Below, piece by piece: positions 10,636 through 20,228 of a stretch of DNA of 64,000 nt. A program made the position numbers and the translations under genes. The stretch's first letter is position 1, and the number at the start of each line of letters is the position of its first letter. Origin of the DNA: Flaccisagitta enflata (Eukaryota > Chaetognatha > Sagittoidea > Aphragmophora); assembly GCA_965153355.1 (NCBI GenBank), contig OZ231126.1, positions 77,624,001-77,688,000 of the forward strand. The letters run 5' to 3'. The notes under the pieces were generated by a model. The model was not told the origin of the DNA and made no database searches. It was given only the letters and a program-made list of their open reading frames with translations.

Positions 10636-12486
10636 TCTTCTTAGACACTCACCTGGAACTGTGTTCTTGTGGCAGTTGAACTCTGCCCGTCTTCTCCGGG
10701 GGCCAAGTGCTTCTGTCACTTGTATGCTTTTGCGAGTAGTCCTTACGATTAAAGCCGACGACTTCGTCCCATCCTGACAGAATTAACAAAGCCAGATATG
10801 CGACGATCAGTTTCGCGCCATTGGCAAGGTGCGGGGGCGAGCGTGTCATAGGCCATGGAGAGTCTCCATTGGAGACACTAACTGGTCGGACCAACGGACG
10901 GAACAATTTGGGGCGGAAGAAAATTTACTGTAGAGTGTAGTCGTAAATTTGCTTCAAATGTTTCAAAGGTTTCCTACATGTCTCTGGCAAGTCTCGAACT
11001 ATATGCCAAAATCATGACAAACTGTGTCACCTTAAGAGGCAATGCGTTGTCACAATTCTTTTCGATTACACGAATGTGTCTGTTGCGAGAAGCTCGATGA
11101 TTTTGTTTTACCTTTCCGACAGCAATTTTTGACCCATTTTTGCGCATCTGGTCCCGTTGTTTGAAGGAACTTCATGTCTTTGTAGTCGACGACGTGCTTC
11201 AAGTCGGGATCGTAAAATCCTTTACCGTGATCGTAAAAACCCTCCGGAATCTCCAAGGCGGGATCCGCGTTGGTCAATTGGCTACGACCTAGTGCATAGT
11301 GGGGGGGGGGGGTGAGTCCATAGTGAGGGAGAGACGAAGAATTGTTAAGTTACTGACAGTAACACTCGTGCTGTGGAGAACGTTACAAGCCATCTTGTGA
11401 TCAATGCAGTTTTCATTTTTTTTTCTTCAAAATTTCCTCAACTTTCTTGCACTTGCTGAGATGCCAATAAAGAAGCTACTGACCCGCGGCTTTGAGCCCG
11501 TAGAGTCTTTCTGTCTGGAATCGACGATCTTGCCCGGGAAGACAGTAAGGATCTCGAGTATCGTCCATCGCCAAACCGTCAGCGAACACGTAACGACCCT
11601 CCACGGCCAAACCTGAAACGGAAGAAGACAAGACGAAGACATAAGAATAGTTTTACTATACAACGAACAGACCTGCGTTGTTTCTTATAACCGTGGAGCA
11701 TTGCAAACCGAAAAGCACACTCATACTTTACAGTAGACGAATGTTTCTGAGTGTAATCACTTTCACTGCACCAACGATATTGAAATGCCCCTCTACGCCA
11801 CAAATCTTATATCCTGACACTACTTTTGCCGCACAAAAGATGATCAGCCTCACCTTTGCGCCACAAATCTTATGACGTGACACTACTTTTGCCACACTCA
11901 AAGCTGATCTGTAGCCTCACCTTTGCGCCACAAATCCTATGACGTGACACTACTTTTGCCACACCAAAGCTGATCTGTAGCCTCACCTTTGCGCCACAAA
12001 TCCTATGACGTGACACTACTTTTGCCACACTCAAAGCTGATCTGTAGCCTCACCTTTGCGCCATTCGCCGACGAATTTTCCTCCGTGCGCAAATGTGAGT
12101 GTTCCGGTTCCGTGAAATTCTCCATCGCGAAATTCGCCCTCGTAAAGTGAACCCGTCGGGAAAATGTACGTCCCTTTGACCAATAACATGTGGATTTTTC
12201 ATTCATTCATTCATTCATTCATTCATTAATTTATTCATCCATTTATTCATTCACTCGTTAGTGCATTCATTCATTCATTCATTTTTTGATTCGTTTGTTC
12301 GTTTGTTTGTTCGTGCGTTCGTTCGTGCGTTCGTTTGTTCGTTCACTCAAGAAATATCACGTACAGATTTCGCCATCTTTGATTTGGTGTATAAAACTTG
12401 ACATGACATTGTTTAGTACCCACGCCATGCATCCGCCGATCTTTCGTCCTCCCATCATATTTAGACCCGGTACGTGACCATTCCAT
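9761..12486 (-). CDS. MORN5: MORN repeat-containing protein 5-like, six exons
   Basis: Spliced by eye on the minus strand: 12486-12420, 12173-12054, 11612-11484, 11288-11112, 10773-10653, 10184-9761; about 345 aa. The first four introns are phase 1, which supports the joins. The start is the ATG giving MEWSRTGSKYDGR, matching the known MORN5 N-terminus. MORN repeats with the YxG...G(D)GxxHGxGTL pattern fill residues 1-70. The block RRFQTERLYGLKAAG, then LTNADPALEIPEGFYDHGKG and KNCCRKG, matches the conserved MORN5 C-terminal part. The family is associated with cilia and sperm flagella; the exact role is not known from sequence. Exons 5 and 6 add about 180 residues: GWDEVVGFNRKDYSQKH, then a basic and acidic low-complexity tail. 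Vertebrate MORN5 ends near KG (about 161 aa), so the tail is an extension. An alternative ending reads through the exon 4 donor to a stop at 11050. Exons 1-4 are strong; exons 5-6 rest on splice sites and phase. Confidence 0.85.
10236..10633. repeat. (CT)n arrays filling intron 5 of the MORN5-like gene
   Basis: Three CT blocks (about 10236-10330, 10421-10516, 10546-10633) separated by CTGT-rich spacers. A unit including GCTCTTCTTAGACACTCACC and TGGAACTGT occurs twice, at 10516-10545 and 10633-10662. It carries the end of exon 5 and its splice donor, so the donor is duplicated inside the intron. Confidence 0.9.
11786..12064. repeat. 67-bp tandem repeat spanning the exon 2 splice donor
   Basis: Four units with spacing 66-67 bp, recognised by CCTCACCTTTGCGCCA at about 11849, 11916, 11982 and 12049, plus ATGACGTGACACTACTTTTG. 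On the minus strand each unit contains CGCAAAGGTGAGG, which is the exon 2 / intron 2 junction of the MORN5-like gene. Confidence 0.85.
12196..12340. repeat. (ATTC)n and (GTTC)n microsatellite in intron 1
   Basis: ATTC array followed by a GTTC/GTTT array between exons 1 and 2 of the MORN5-like gene. The intron 1 acceptor region therefore lacks a normal pyrimidine tract. Confidence 0.85.
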
Positions 12487-12652
12487 CTTGCCGACTTTAT
12501 CTTCGCCTAAGAATGAAATATTTCGTTGCCTTATCCTTTTCTCACATCCATCCTTTTTTTCTCCTTTAGTTCTTTTCCCAAAAATTTGATCTTGCTGTTG
12601 ATGATTTGAGTTAAACAGGGATTCAAGTGGCGTATTCTTGCATAATCTTTTT

Positions 12653-12779
12653 AGGTGCGACAAAGCACCTCTATAACTGGCTCTGTCCGTCGGTTGGTCG
12701 GTTAGTCTGTCTCTTTGTTGGTAACGCATTCCTTCGACGATCCACACGTCGCACCTCATTGGCCAACTAGGCCTCGTTT
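12653..12779 (+). mobile_element. family A element, arm version AGGTGCGAC
   Basis: Hairpin AGGTGCGACAAAGCACCT (12653-12670), then CTATAACTGGCTCTGTCCGT. The distal motif GTCGCACCT at 12748-12756 is the exact complement of the left arm. It ends ...GGCCTCGTTT. It lies about 170 bp upstream of the MORN5-like start codon, where promoter sequence would be expected. Confidence 0.8.
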
Positions 12780-14330
12780 ACTATCCAAGTCCGGGCAACC
12801 TCACAACTTGTGACTCTCAAGCAAAGAATGTCTTAAATAAATAGTGTCCTGTCCTTTTAAACCCATATGCGTGTAAACGAGGCGTAATAAGCTTAAAATT
12901 TTGACTATTAAAAAAAAACTTATTTCCGCCACACCCTCTGAGTAAGCATCATGTTCTTTTGCGTGGTTCAGAAGGGACCGGTGTGATGGTACCATCTTGC
13001 TCAAAAACATTGTCTCAGTAAAACGAAATTATTGTTTGTTGTTATTACTCATAAAAAGTTATACATTTCTGCACAAATATATAGTATAGGCTTTTATGGT
13101 ACCATATACCCTCTGTATTCAATTGGGAAGACATAGATAAAGGATTCATATACAATTTTGTAGATTCAGTTCTTGTAACTTTGTTACCTATGTATATTCA
13201 TTTTAAAAAAACATTCAAATATTTGTTCTAGAAAAATCTGTTTGGCCATATTTGATAGATCTTTCAAAGCTCGTTCAAATGGTCACCGATTTTCATATGA
13301 TTTTATAATGATAAGCCTAGAAAAAGTGAAAATGAACAGGTCAATTTTATTCTCCTCATTTTTTGCATATTTTCTGCTGTTTATGGACATAAATCTTTTT
13401 ACTCTTTTTGCTTTAAAATTTGCTCTGCTTTGTTGCATTTTGAAGATTTATTCTTGCTCTTTCTAATGGTCACTGATTTCAATGTGTTTTTTACAGTTGT
13501 TTAGTCACTAATTAGCTATAAAGGTGAGACAATATTTTTGAGCAAGATGAGCTCAACACGGAAAACAAGCATTTCATGGCACAACAAACTCTTAGGACGC
13601 AGTGTACGGGAAGAAAAAATTTCATGCGTCATTACAATTTTTTAGATATTTTTTATATTATCTTTTTATAATTTTTTTTATTGAAAATATATTTTTCAAG
13701 TGTTGAATAACCAATTTTTGCATAGATAATCTCTGACATACAGATTTGATGTACATAATACATTGAAAAAAAGTAGAAAAAAGAAGATTTTTTATAGAAA
13801 ATTTTACTCTGTCATCTTACTTCTGTTAGGTGAAATTATATCATTGCATAGAAATAAAGAAATTTGCATTTACAAAAACATGGCCTCTATTTAAAAACAT
13901 ATAATAAAAGGGCCATATTCTTAAAAATGCAAAATTTTCTTGACTGAGGCTGCTATATAATTTCACCTATCAATGTTTTAAAATTTTGTTCAATATTTTT
14001 TTAAGGAATTCAAACATTCAATTATCATTGCTGATTGCTATGAAACCATAGTTAGCATTCTGGGTTTAAAAACATTGTTAAAACACCTTATACATTGCAT
14101 CAAAAATACTTAAGTGAAATCCGTATAATGTTTTTTATTATACATCTATATTACAAGCAAAAAGTAAAATGAAACCAAAATTTTCTGTTCCTGTACACCA
14201 TGACTTAGACGCATCAATAAAACGTCTCTCTTTTTTGTATTCTTGTTTAAAGCAGAGAAATGTTTTGCATCTCTAGACTCTAGACTAGAGAAAGAGAAAG
14301 AGAAAAAGAGCACAACAAGAGCTTCTTTTT

Positions 14331-14516
14331 AGTCGCGTGCTACGCGACTCTACACCCCGCTTTGTCGGTCCGTCCATCGGTCCGACCGTCACACTTTACT
14401 TTTTTTGGGTTTTTGCGTTCTTTTGCCTCACTGCTTCTGCCCAAATGATCAAGTGACCTCAAATACGGCCCCTGCCCACCCGCACGCGACTGGGGTAGCC
14501 GTGTATCCGGCCTTGT
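14331..14516 (+). mobile_element. family A element, arm version AGTCGCGTGC
   Basis: Hairpin AGTCGCGTGCTACGCGACT (14331-14349), CTACACCCCGCTTTGTCGGT and a (CCGT)n run. The distal motif GCACGCGACT at 14482-14491 exactly complements the left arm, followed by GGGTAGCCGTGTATCCGGCC and TTGT. The orthologous copy in the duplication is at 19905-20105. Confidence 0.9.
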
Positions 14517-14539
14517 ATTTCAAACAATGTGCCCTCAAA

Positions 14540-14640
14540 AAATTTCTCAAAATATTGATACTTTAGCATGAATACATGGAAATATGTTTTCATGGTAACC
14601 AACACCCATGGGCAATAAAGCATTTCTTAATCAGTCTAAA
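14540..14640. repeat. single arm of the 46.5-kb foldback family
   Basis: Starts CAAACAATGTGCCCTCAAAA, then TCTCAAAATATTGATACTTT and CCAACACCCATGGGCAATAA. It matches one arm of the palindrome at 46482-47059; the paralogous copy is at about 20107-20222. Confidence 0.75.
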
Positions 14641-14645
14641 CACTT

Positions 14646-14741
14646 TTTTTTATAAGCACGCACTTTTTTTTGGCTGAGGCTGAGCGTGCTTAGCAAAATC
14701 TCATTTTTGAGGCTGAAGTGTGCTTTAAAGCGTGCTTATCA
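14646..14741. mobile_element. short CACGC-ended palindromic element, copy 1
   Basis: Ends ATAAGCACGCAC and GCGTGCTTAT are inverted, with a second inner pair around GAGCGTGCTTAGC. Interior motifs include GGCTGAGGCTGA. A paralogous copy lies at 20229-20319. Confidence 0.55.
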
Positions 14742-15086
14742 TTTATCGGTTAGTAATTATCCTATTCAGTATAGAACAAAGTACACAGTAGGGTATGGAA
14801 AATAGTGTATCATGTATATTGTATAATATAGAATGAAGTATAGTGTAAAATACAGTAATGAATGTATTTTGCATAAAAAAATATACAGTAGTAGATTTAT
14901 AGTGTTATTTAGAATCATGATATATATTTTTTTAGTGGTCCTTGTTATAGCAATAAATCAACAATAGTATCTAAGCAATAATATTCTTAATTATTATTAG
15001 AAATCCAATTATTTCTATTAGGATCAAATTCTTAATGTATTAACAGATTGATATTATAGATAATTTCAATTTCTGTAGCTGTAGCT

Positions 15087-15087
<1 letters not shown>

Positions 15088-15124
<37 letters not shown>
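15088..15124. repeat. (GTT)n microsatellite, short allele of the duplicated block
   Basis: About 12 GTT units. The same array in the second copy (21714-21796) is more than twice as long. Confidence 0.95.
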
Positions 15125-15216
15125 AATTAATCGCAAGGAAATCTAGCACGACACCTAGTATTCTTAGTAACCTAGTAATATATTATTAGGCCATCGAGCG
15201 AAGGCTTACGCTTGTA

Positions 15217-15340
15217 AACAAGGCCGGATGTACACGGTAATCTTGGCCTTCGGTGCGGGTGGACGTCCATAGACAGGGGCAGTGATGTAGCTGTAGGAAG
15301 CCAGTCAGACACAACGAACCGAAAAAAGGCGTAACTGGCA
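15217..15340 (-). mobile_element. family A far end, and empty site for the hAT-like foldback
   Basis: AACAAGGCCGGATGTACACGG begins it, then GTGCGGGTGG and ACAGGGGCAGTGATGTAG. The 8-mer ACGTCCAT at 15263-15270 is single here. In the copy at 21889-24030 it is doubled around a 2-kb insertion. No matching hairpin end was found downstream. Confidence 0.65.
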
Positions 15341-15696
15341 ACCTGGGCCGAGCGTGACACTGCGGTAAACCTCTTTACCGTGGACGTTGCAACAACGCCA
15401 TGTTCCGCCACGTGGCGTAACGATGCAATTCATTGCAATATTGTGTCGGGGACGGTACGGTATGGGACGGGTCCTCAATTATCATAAGTATCTGTATTTA
15501 CTCATCTGTGGTTACAACTTCAAATATGCGCTAGACAACCTCACATTTTTAAGGAGGACATATCACTTGTCAGACTGATGGACAGACAGCGAGACAGACA
15601 AGGAGATATAAGCAGGGGCAGAGAGAGAAGAGAGAAGGGCGATCACTTCTTTTTCCGCTTTTTATTTCCATAATTCTCCTTCTTTTATTTCTTTTT

Positions 15697-15847
15697 AGTC
15701 GCGGACACGCGACTCTACCTGCCGCATCGGGTCGATATGTCGGTCGTATGTCGGTCCGTCCGTCCGTCATTTTGAATTCCGAGAGTTTTTTGCATTACTG
15801 CTCCTGCCCAACCGTCTGCGACTGTATTGCCGTATATCCGGCCTTGT
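15697..15847 (+). mobile_element. family A element, arm version AGTCGCGGAC
   Basis: Hairpin AGTCGCGGACACGCGACT (15697-15714), a GTCGGTCCGTCCGT run, TGCATTACTGCTCCTGCCCA, then distal motif GTCTGCGACT at 15814-15823 (9 of 10 complementary), ending CCGGCCTTGTT. Confidence 0.85.
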
Positions 15848-15879
15848 TTTCTTCATTATTTCTTCCTTTTTCCTTTTTT

Positions 15880-16094
15880 AGTCGCGTGCTACGCGACTCT
15901 ACACCCCGCTTTGTCGGTCCGTTGGTCCGTCGGTCCGTCGGTCCGTCGGTCCGTCCGTCCGTCCGTCACACTTTACTTTTTCGGCGTTAATGGGGCTTTT
16001 GGCCTTATTGCTCCTGCCCAAATGCTTCGCTGACCTCAATTATGGCCCCTGCCCACCCGCACGCGACTGGGGTAGCCGTGTATCCGGCCTTGTT
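15880..16094 (+). mobile_element. family A element, arm version AGTCGCGTGC
   Basis: Hairpin AGTCGCGTGCTACGCGACT (15880-15898), (GGTCCGTC)n, TATTGCTCCTGCCCA, distal motif GCACGCGACT at 16059-16068 (exact) and GGGGTAGCCGTGTATCCGGC to the end. It lies head-to-tail, 32 bp after the previous copy but of a different arm version. Confidence 0.9.
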
Positions 16095-16199
16095 TCTTTT
16101 CTTCTTTTTTTCTTTTCATCGTTTTTTTCTTTTTTGCTTCTTTTTTTCTTCATTTTCTTTTTCTCTTCTTCTTCCTTCCTCTTTCTCAATACCGTGCAT

Positions 16200-16449
16200 C
16201 TGCGGCCAAAGCAGCCCATTACCTTCTTTGCCTTATCCTTTTCTTATATCCATCCTTTTTTTCTCCTTTAGTTCTTTTCCCAAAAATTTATGTTGCTGTT
16301 GATGATTTGAGTTAAACAGGGATTCAAGTGGCGTATTCTTACATAATCTTTTTAGGTGCGACAAAGCACCTCTATAACTGGCTCTGTCCGTCGGTTAGTC
16401 TGTTTGTCTGTTGGTAACGCATTCGTTCGACGATCCACACGTCGCACCT
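16200..16449 (+). mobile_element. duplicated block with family A element, arm version AGGTGCGAC
   Basis: 16200-16353 repeats the upstream flank of the 12653 copy (for example GATTTGAGTTAAACAGGGAT). The element itself is 16354-16449: hairpin AGGTGCGACAAAGCACCT (16354-16371) and exact distal motif GTCGCACCT (16441-16449), cut off immediately afterwards. So flank and element were copied together. Confidence 0.8.
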
Positions 16450-16547
16450 AATCACCGCAAAAATCGGCCCGGATCGGACAGACGGACTGAGACTCCTTCT
16501 TGGATCGTTTACCGATATCCAGTATGGAACACCGAGACAGACCGCCG

Positions 16548-16582
<35 letters not shown>

Positions 16583-16673
16583 GACAAACAGGCAGACGGA
16601 TCACCGAGACGGACCGCCGATCCACAAAGGGCATAATGAAGGAGAAGAAAGAGAGAGGTCGAGGAGAGACAAT

Positions 16674-16776
<103 letters not shown>

Positions 16777-16801
16777 CAATTTGTTTTACATCAGCATAGT
16801 A

Positions 16802-17403
16802 CTATCTTCGCCAAAAGAAACGCGACACCTTCTATCTACAATATCTTGGCTTCTAGGAAAGCTACATATTTAAAAAAAAAAAAAATTAACCTTCTTAAAA
16901 AGATCTACAAAATGAGTCTAATCTGGTAACTGTATCTTAAAGCTTTTAGAAATAGCAAGCAGAAAGAGGAAAATAGTCATATTCAGAATTGATAAAAGAT
17001 TGTAAAAAAAAACTTAAATTTGATATAACTTTAACTTTTGTTATCTTAGTTTCTGGAGAAGCTAAATACTTTTTCCAAAAAGCAAATTAATCTACATCAA
17101 AAAATCCTGAAGGTGGGCTCAATCTGGATTCTGTAGCTTAAGCCATTTAGAAATGGCAAGCAAAAGAATAAACTTTAATCAATGATCATTGACCTGCAAA
17201 AACTGTGGATAAATGAAAAGAGGTTATCACTCCTAATAAAGAAGAAATGCGATATGAATTACATTTTAGATCCACAGTCTTGTGTATCTTTTATAAGAAT
17301 AATTTACTTGACCTCCAAACTCTCTCAGTCATTGAATTTTGTCAGAGTATGGTCAATAAATCATATCTTTGCAAGGGTGTCGCGTTTCTTTTGGCGAAGA
17401 TAG
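16802..17403. mobile_element. MITE with 28-bp terminal inverted repeats and TA target duplication
   Basis: The left end CTATCTTCGCCAAAAGAAAC... and the right end ...CGTTTCTTTTGGCGAAGATAG are perfect inverted repeats over 28 bp. Each is flanked by TA (16800-16801 and 17404-17405). The interior holds a diverged internal duplication (around 16845-16990 and 17045-17165) and no transposase. The neighbouring tandem copy carries the uninterrupted site at 17702-17703. TA duplication fits the Tc1/mariner group. Confidence 0.85.
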
Positions 17404-17472
17404 TAAGTCACCACAGTTGTCGGGCTTGGGACCAACTCAGCGTTTTAAGCGCGTCCTCAAACTCCTGTGTTA

Positions 17473-17550
17473 CCTTCATGCCCATCCTGGATTCGGACCC
17501 GTGACCATCATTTCTGAAGGCAAGTGTTCTAACCATTAGACCATGAAGGC
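17473..17550 (-). repeat. tRNA-derived SINE head, copy 1
   Basis: Read on the minus strand it starts GCCTTCATGGTCTAATGGTT, a D-arm very like tRNA-Glu type A-box sequence. It ends with a T-loop region GGGTCCGAATCC (B-box) and a 3' strand ATGAAGG that pairs with the 5' CCTTCAT over 7 bp. No anticodon stem can be formed, so this is a tRNA-derived element, not a working tRNA gene. Confidence 0.65.
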
Positions 17551-17770
17551 TGCCTTACTAGAGGCTGATGATTTGTTCCATTGGATACTTTTTTGGAGTC
17601 CTAGCAGATACCCCAGTCTGTGACTGGCTTTGAGTTTGACGTAGAAACCATTTATTGAGTGCGATGAGCAGAGATATACAATTTGTTTTACATCAGTATA
17701 GTAAGTCACCACAGTTGTCGGGCTTGGGACCGACTCAGCGGTTTAAGCGCTCCCTCAAACTCCTATGTTA

Positions 17771-17848
17771 CCTTCATGCCTGTCCTGGATTCGAACCCTT
17801 GACCATCATTTCTAAAGGCAAGTGTTCTAACCATTAGACCATGAAGGC
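17771..17848 (-). repeat. tRNA-derived SINE head, copy 2
   Basis: Same as the copy at 17473, with an intact B-box GGGTTCGAATCC and the same 7-bp acceptor-like pairing. The anticodon stem is again missing. Confidence 0.65.
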
Positions 17849-17984
17849 TGACTTACTAAAGGCTGATGATTTGTTCCATTGGATACTTTTTTGGTGTCCT
17901 AGCAGATACCCCAGTCTGTGACTGGCTTTGAGTCTGACGTAGGAACCATTTAATGAATGCGATGAGCAGAGATATACAATTTAG

Positions 17985-18262
17985 TATAATTAGTATTAAT
18001 TAGTTAATTATGAAAAAAAAATTAGTAAATCGTGTCGGAAATCGATATCTAGGTATATCTATTATTAGATATATAGCTATCTCTTTAGTATTAATTAGTT
18101 AATTATGAAAAAAAAATTAGTAAATCGTGTCAAAAATCGATATCTAGGTATATCTATTATTAGATATATAGCTATCTCTTCTTGTCTCTCTTGGAGACAA
18201 GAATTCTCTAAATCGTGCAGTAAATCGTCTCTATTTGGTCAGACCCATACCGTCAGTGATTA
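17985..18262. repeat. AT-rich repeat, two tandem copies plus tail
   Basis: Units contain TTAGTTAATTATG, an A run, TTAGTAAATCGTGTC, ATCGATATCTAGGTATATC and TATATAGCTATCTCTT. A tail has CTCTTGGAGACAAGAATTC and GTCAGACCCATACCGTCAGT. One more copy with its tail is at 39965-40146, so the unit is dispersed. Confidence 0.75.
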
Positions 18263-18790
18263 GTCGCACCTCATTGGCCTACTTGGCCTCATTTACTATC
18301 CAAGTCCGTGTAACCTCACAACTTTTGACTCACAAGCAAAGAATGTCTTAAAAAAATAGTGTCTTGTCCTTTTAAACCGATATGCGTATAAACGAGGCGT
18401 AATAAGCTTAAAATTGTGACTATTTAAACAAAACTTATTTCCGTTACACCCTCTGAGTAAGCCTCATGTTCTTTTGCGTGGTTCAGAATGGACCGGTGTG
18501 ATGGTACCATCTTGCTCAAAAACATTGTCTCAGTAAAACAAAATTATTGTTTGTTGTTATTTCTCATAAAAAATTATACATTTCTGCATAAATATATAGT
18601 ATAGGCTCTTATGGTAATATATACCTTTTGTATTCAATTGGGAAGACTTAGATGAAGGATTCATATATAATTTTGTAGATTCAGTTCTTGTAATTTTCTT
18701 ACCTATGTATATTAACAGGGTCCAGAAATGTGAAAAAAGCACGATCTAATTTCCTCCATTTGTCACAAGACTAATTTTAGGGTCGGGAAT

Positions 18791-19253
18791 TAGGTCAGAC
18801 CATCAAACGAATTCTCTGGTCAAGATTTGAGCCGTTACCGCTGCATATCTCAAGTCAAAAGGCCATATGAGGTCAAAATTTGTAAGTGGGAAATTTGAAA
18901 ATCTGATTGCAGATTCAAAATCCTTGCAAAAAACTATGTAAAAAAGTGCCTTTGTTTTTTTGATATTCCTTCTTAAACACTGTCAAAATTATCATCAAAT
19001 GTCAAAATAGACCAAATTTTAAACCAAAGAGCGAATTTCATCCGAATATGACCTTTTAAGTTAAATTAGACCATGTTCTACTCTGAATATCAAAAAAAGA
19101 CACTTTCTTTTTATACTTTTTTACAAGGATTCAGAATCTGCAATCATATTTTTAAATATCTACTTTGAAATTTTGACCTTATGTGGCCTTTTGACCTGAG
19201 ATATGCAGCGGTAACGGCCCAAATCTTGACCACAGAATTTTTTTTATGGTCTG
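18791..19253. mobile_element. inverted-repeat (foldback) block
   Basis: Left arm has CTCTGGTCAAGATTTGAGCC, GTTACCGCTGCATATCTCAA and GGTCAAAATT. The right arm has the same in reverse complement (TGAGATATGCAGCGGTAACG, CCAAATCTTGACCACAGAAT). The arms are about 180 bp and clearly diverged. It is absent from the matching position of copy 1 (about 13205-13227). Confidence 0.75.
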
Positions 19254-19500
19254 TCCTAGAAAAATCTATATGGCCGTATTTGACAGATCTTTCAAAGCTC
19301 TTTTTAATGGTCACCAATTTTCATATGATTTTATAATGATAAGCCTCATTTTTTGCATATTTTTTGCTCTTTATGGATATAAACCTTTTTACTCTTCTTG
19401 CTCTAATATTTAAATAAATTGAGCCACTGAGCTCTGCTTGGTGGCATTTTGAAGATTTTTTCTTGCTCTTTCTAATGGTTACTGATTTCAATGTGTTTTT

Positions 19501-19669
19501 AGTTGCGGACATGCAACTCTATAAGAGCCTTTGTCCGTCTGTCCATCCATCCGTCCGTCCGTCCGTTGGTCCGTTGGTGTGCACAAGTTGAAAAGGCTGA
19601 AACCCCGCATTTCCGCCCCTGCCCACCCGTCCGCAACTGGTATGGCCCTGTATCAGGCCTTGTTTACAG
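19501..19669 (+). mobile_element. family A element with paralogous empty site, arm version AGTTGCGGAC
   Basis: Hairpin AGTTGCGGACATGCAACT (19501-19518), CTATAAGAGCCTTTGTCCGT, (CCGT)n, CCCCTGCCCACCC, exact distal motif GTCCGCAACT (19629-19638), ending AGGCCTTGTT. The duplicate copy at 13480-13500 is uninterrupted: GTG, six T, ACAGTTG. Here the T run is split 5 + 3, so insertion added only two bases beyond the element core. Confidence 0.92.
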
Positions 19670-19904
19670 TTGTTTAGTCACTAATTAGCCATAAAGGTGA
19701 GACAATATTTTTGAGCAAGATGGTACAAATGAGGAGCTCAACATGGAAACATTTCATGGCACATCTAACTCCTAGACGCATCAATAAAACGTCTCTCTTT
19801 ATTGTATTAATGTTTAAAGCAGAGAAATGTTTTGCATCTCTAGACTCTAGACTCTAGACTAGAGAAAGAGAAAGAGAAAAAGAGCACAACAAAAGCTTCT
19901 TTTT

Positions 19905-20105
19905 AGTCGCGTGCTACACGACTCTACACCCCGCTTTGTCGGTCAGTCCGTCAGTCCGTCGGTCCGTCCGTCCGTCCGTCACACTTTACTTTTTTTGGGT
20001 TTTTGCGGTCCTTTGCCTCACTGCTCCTGCCCAAATGATCAAGTGACCTCAAATACGGCCCCTGCCCACCCGCACGTGACTGGGTAGCCGTGTATCCGGC
20101 CTTGT
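19905..20105 (+). mobile_element. family A element, paralogue of the 14331 copy
   Basis: Same structure as 14331-14516. The hairpin right arm has a substitution (ACACGACT), and the distal motif has its own (GCACGTGACT), so this copy is decaying. Confidence 0.85.
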
Positions 20106-20228
20106 ATTTCAAACAATGTGCCCTCAAAAAATTTCTCAAAATATTGATACTTAAGCATGAATACATGTTTTCATGGCAACCAACACCCATGGGCAATAAA
20201 GCATTTCTTTTTCAGTCTAAACACTTTT

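Larger units (their letters stand above)
12730..15340 (+). repeat. segmental duplication, copy 1 (compact copy)
   Basis: Sequence from the distal end of a family A element through an AT-rich tract, a family A copy (14331), a half foldback arm, a CACGC palindrome, AT-rich DNA, a (GTT)n run and a family A far end. The order is repeated at 18262-24030 with small substitutions. Identities include CAAGCAAAGAATGTCTTAAA, GGAAGACATAGAT/GGAAGACTTAGAT, and GCAAGGAAATC after the (GTT)n. Apart from the elements listed separately, the 13.0-14.3 kb interval holds no gene that I recognise. Confidence 0.85.
17404..17985. repeat. about 300-bp tandem duplication containing a tRNA-like sequence
   Basis: Two units (from 17404 and from 17702) share GTAAGTCACCACAGTTGTCG, the tRNA-like segment, GATGATTTGTTCCATTGGAT and CCAGTCTGTGACTGGCTTTG. 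Units end GATGAGCAGAGATATACAAT. Confidence 0.85.

Noticed and set aside
17473-17848. Two functional tRNA genes
   Set aside because: A 7-bp acceptor stem and B-box are present but no anticodon stem can be drawn, and both copies lie in a tandem repeat.
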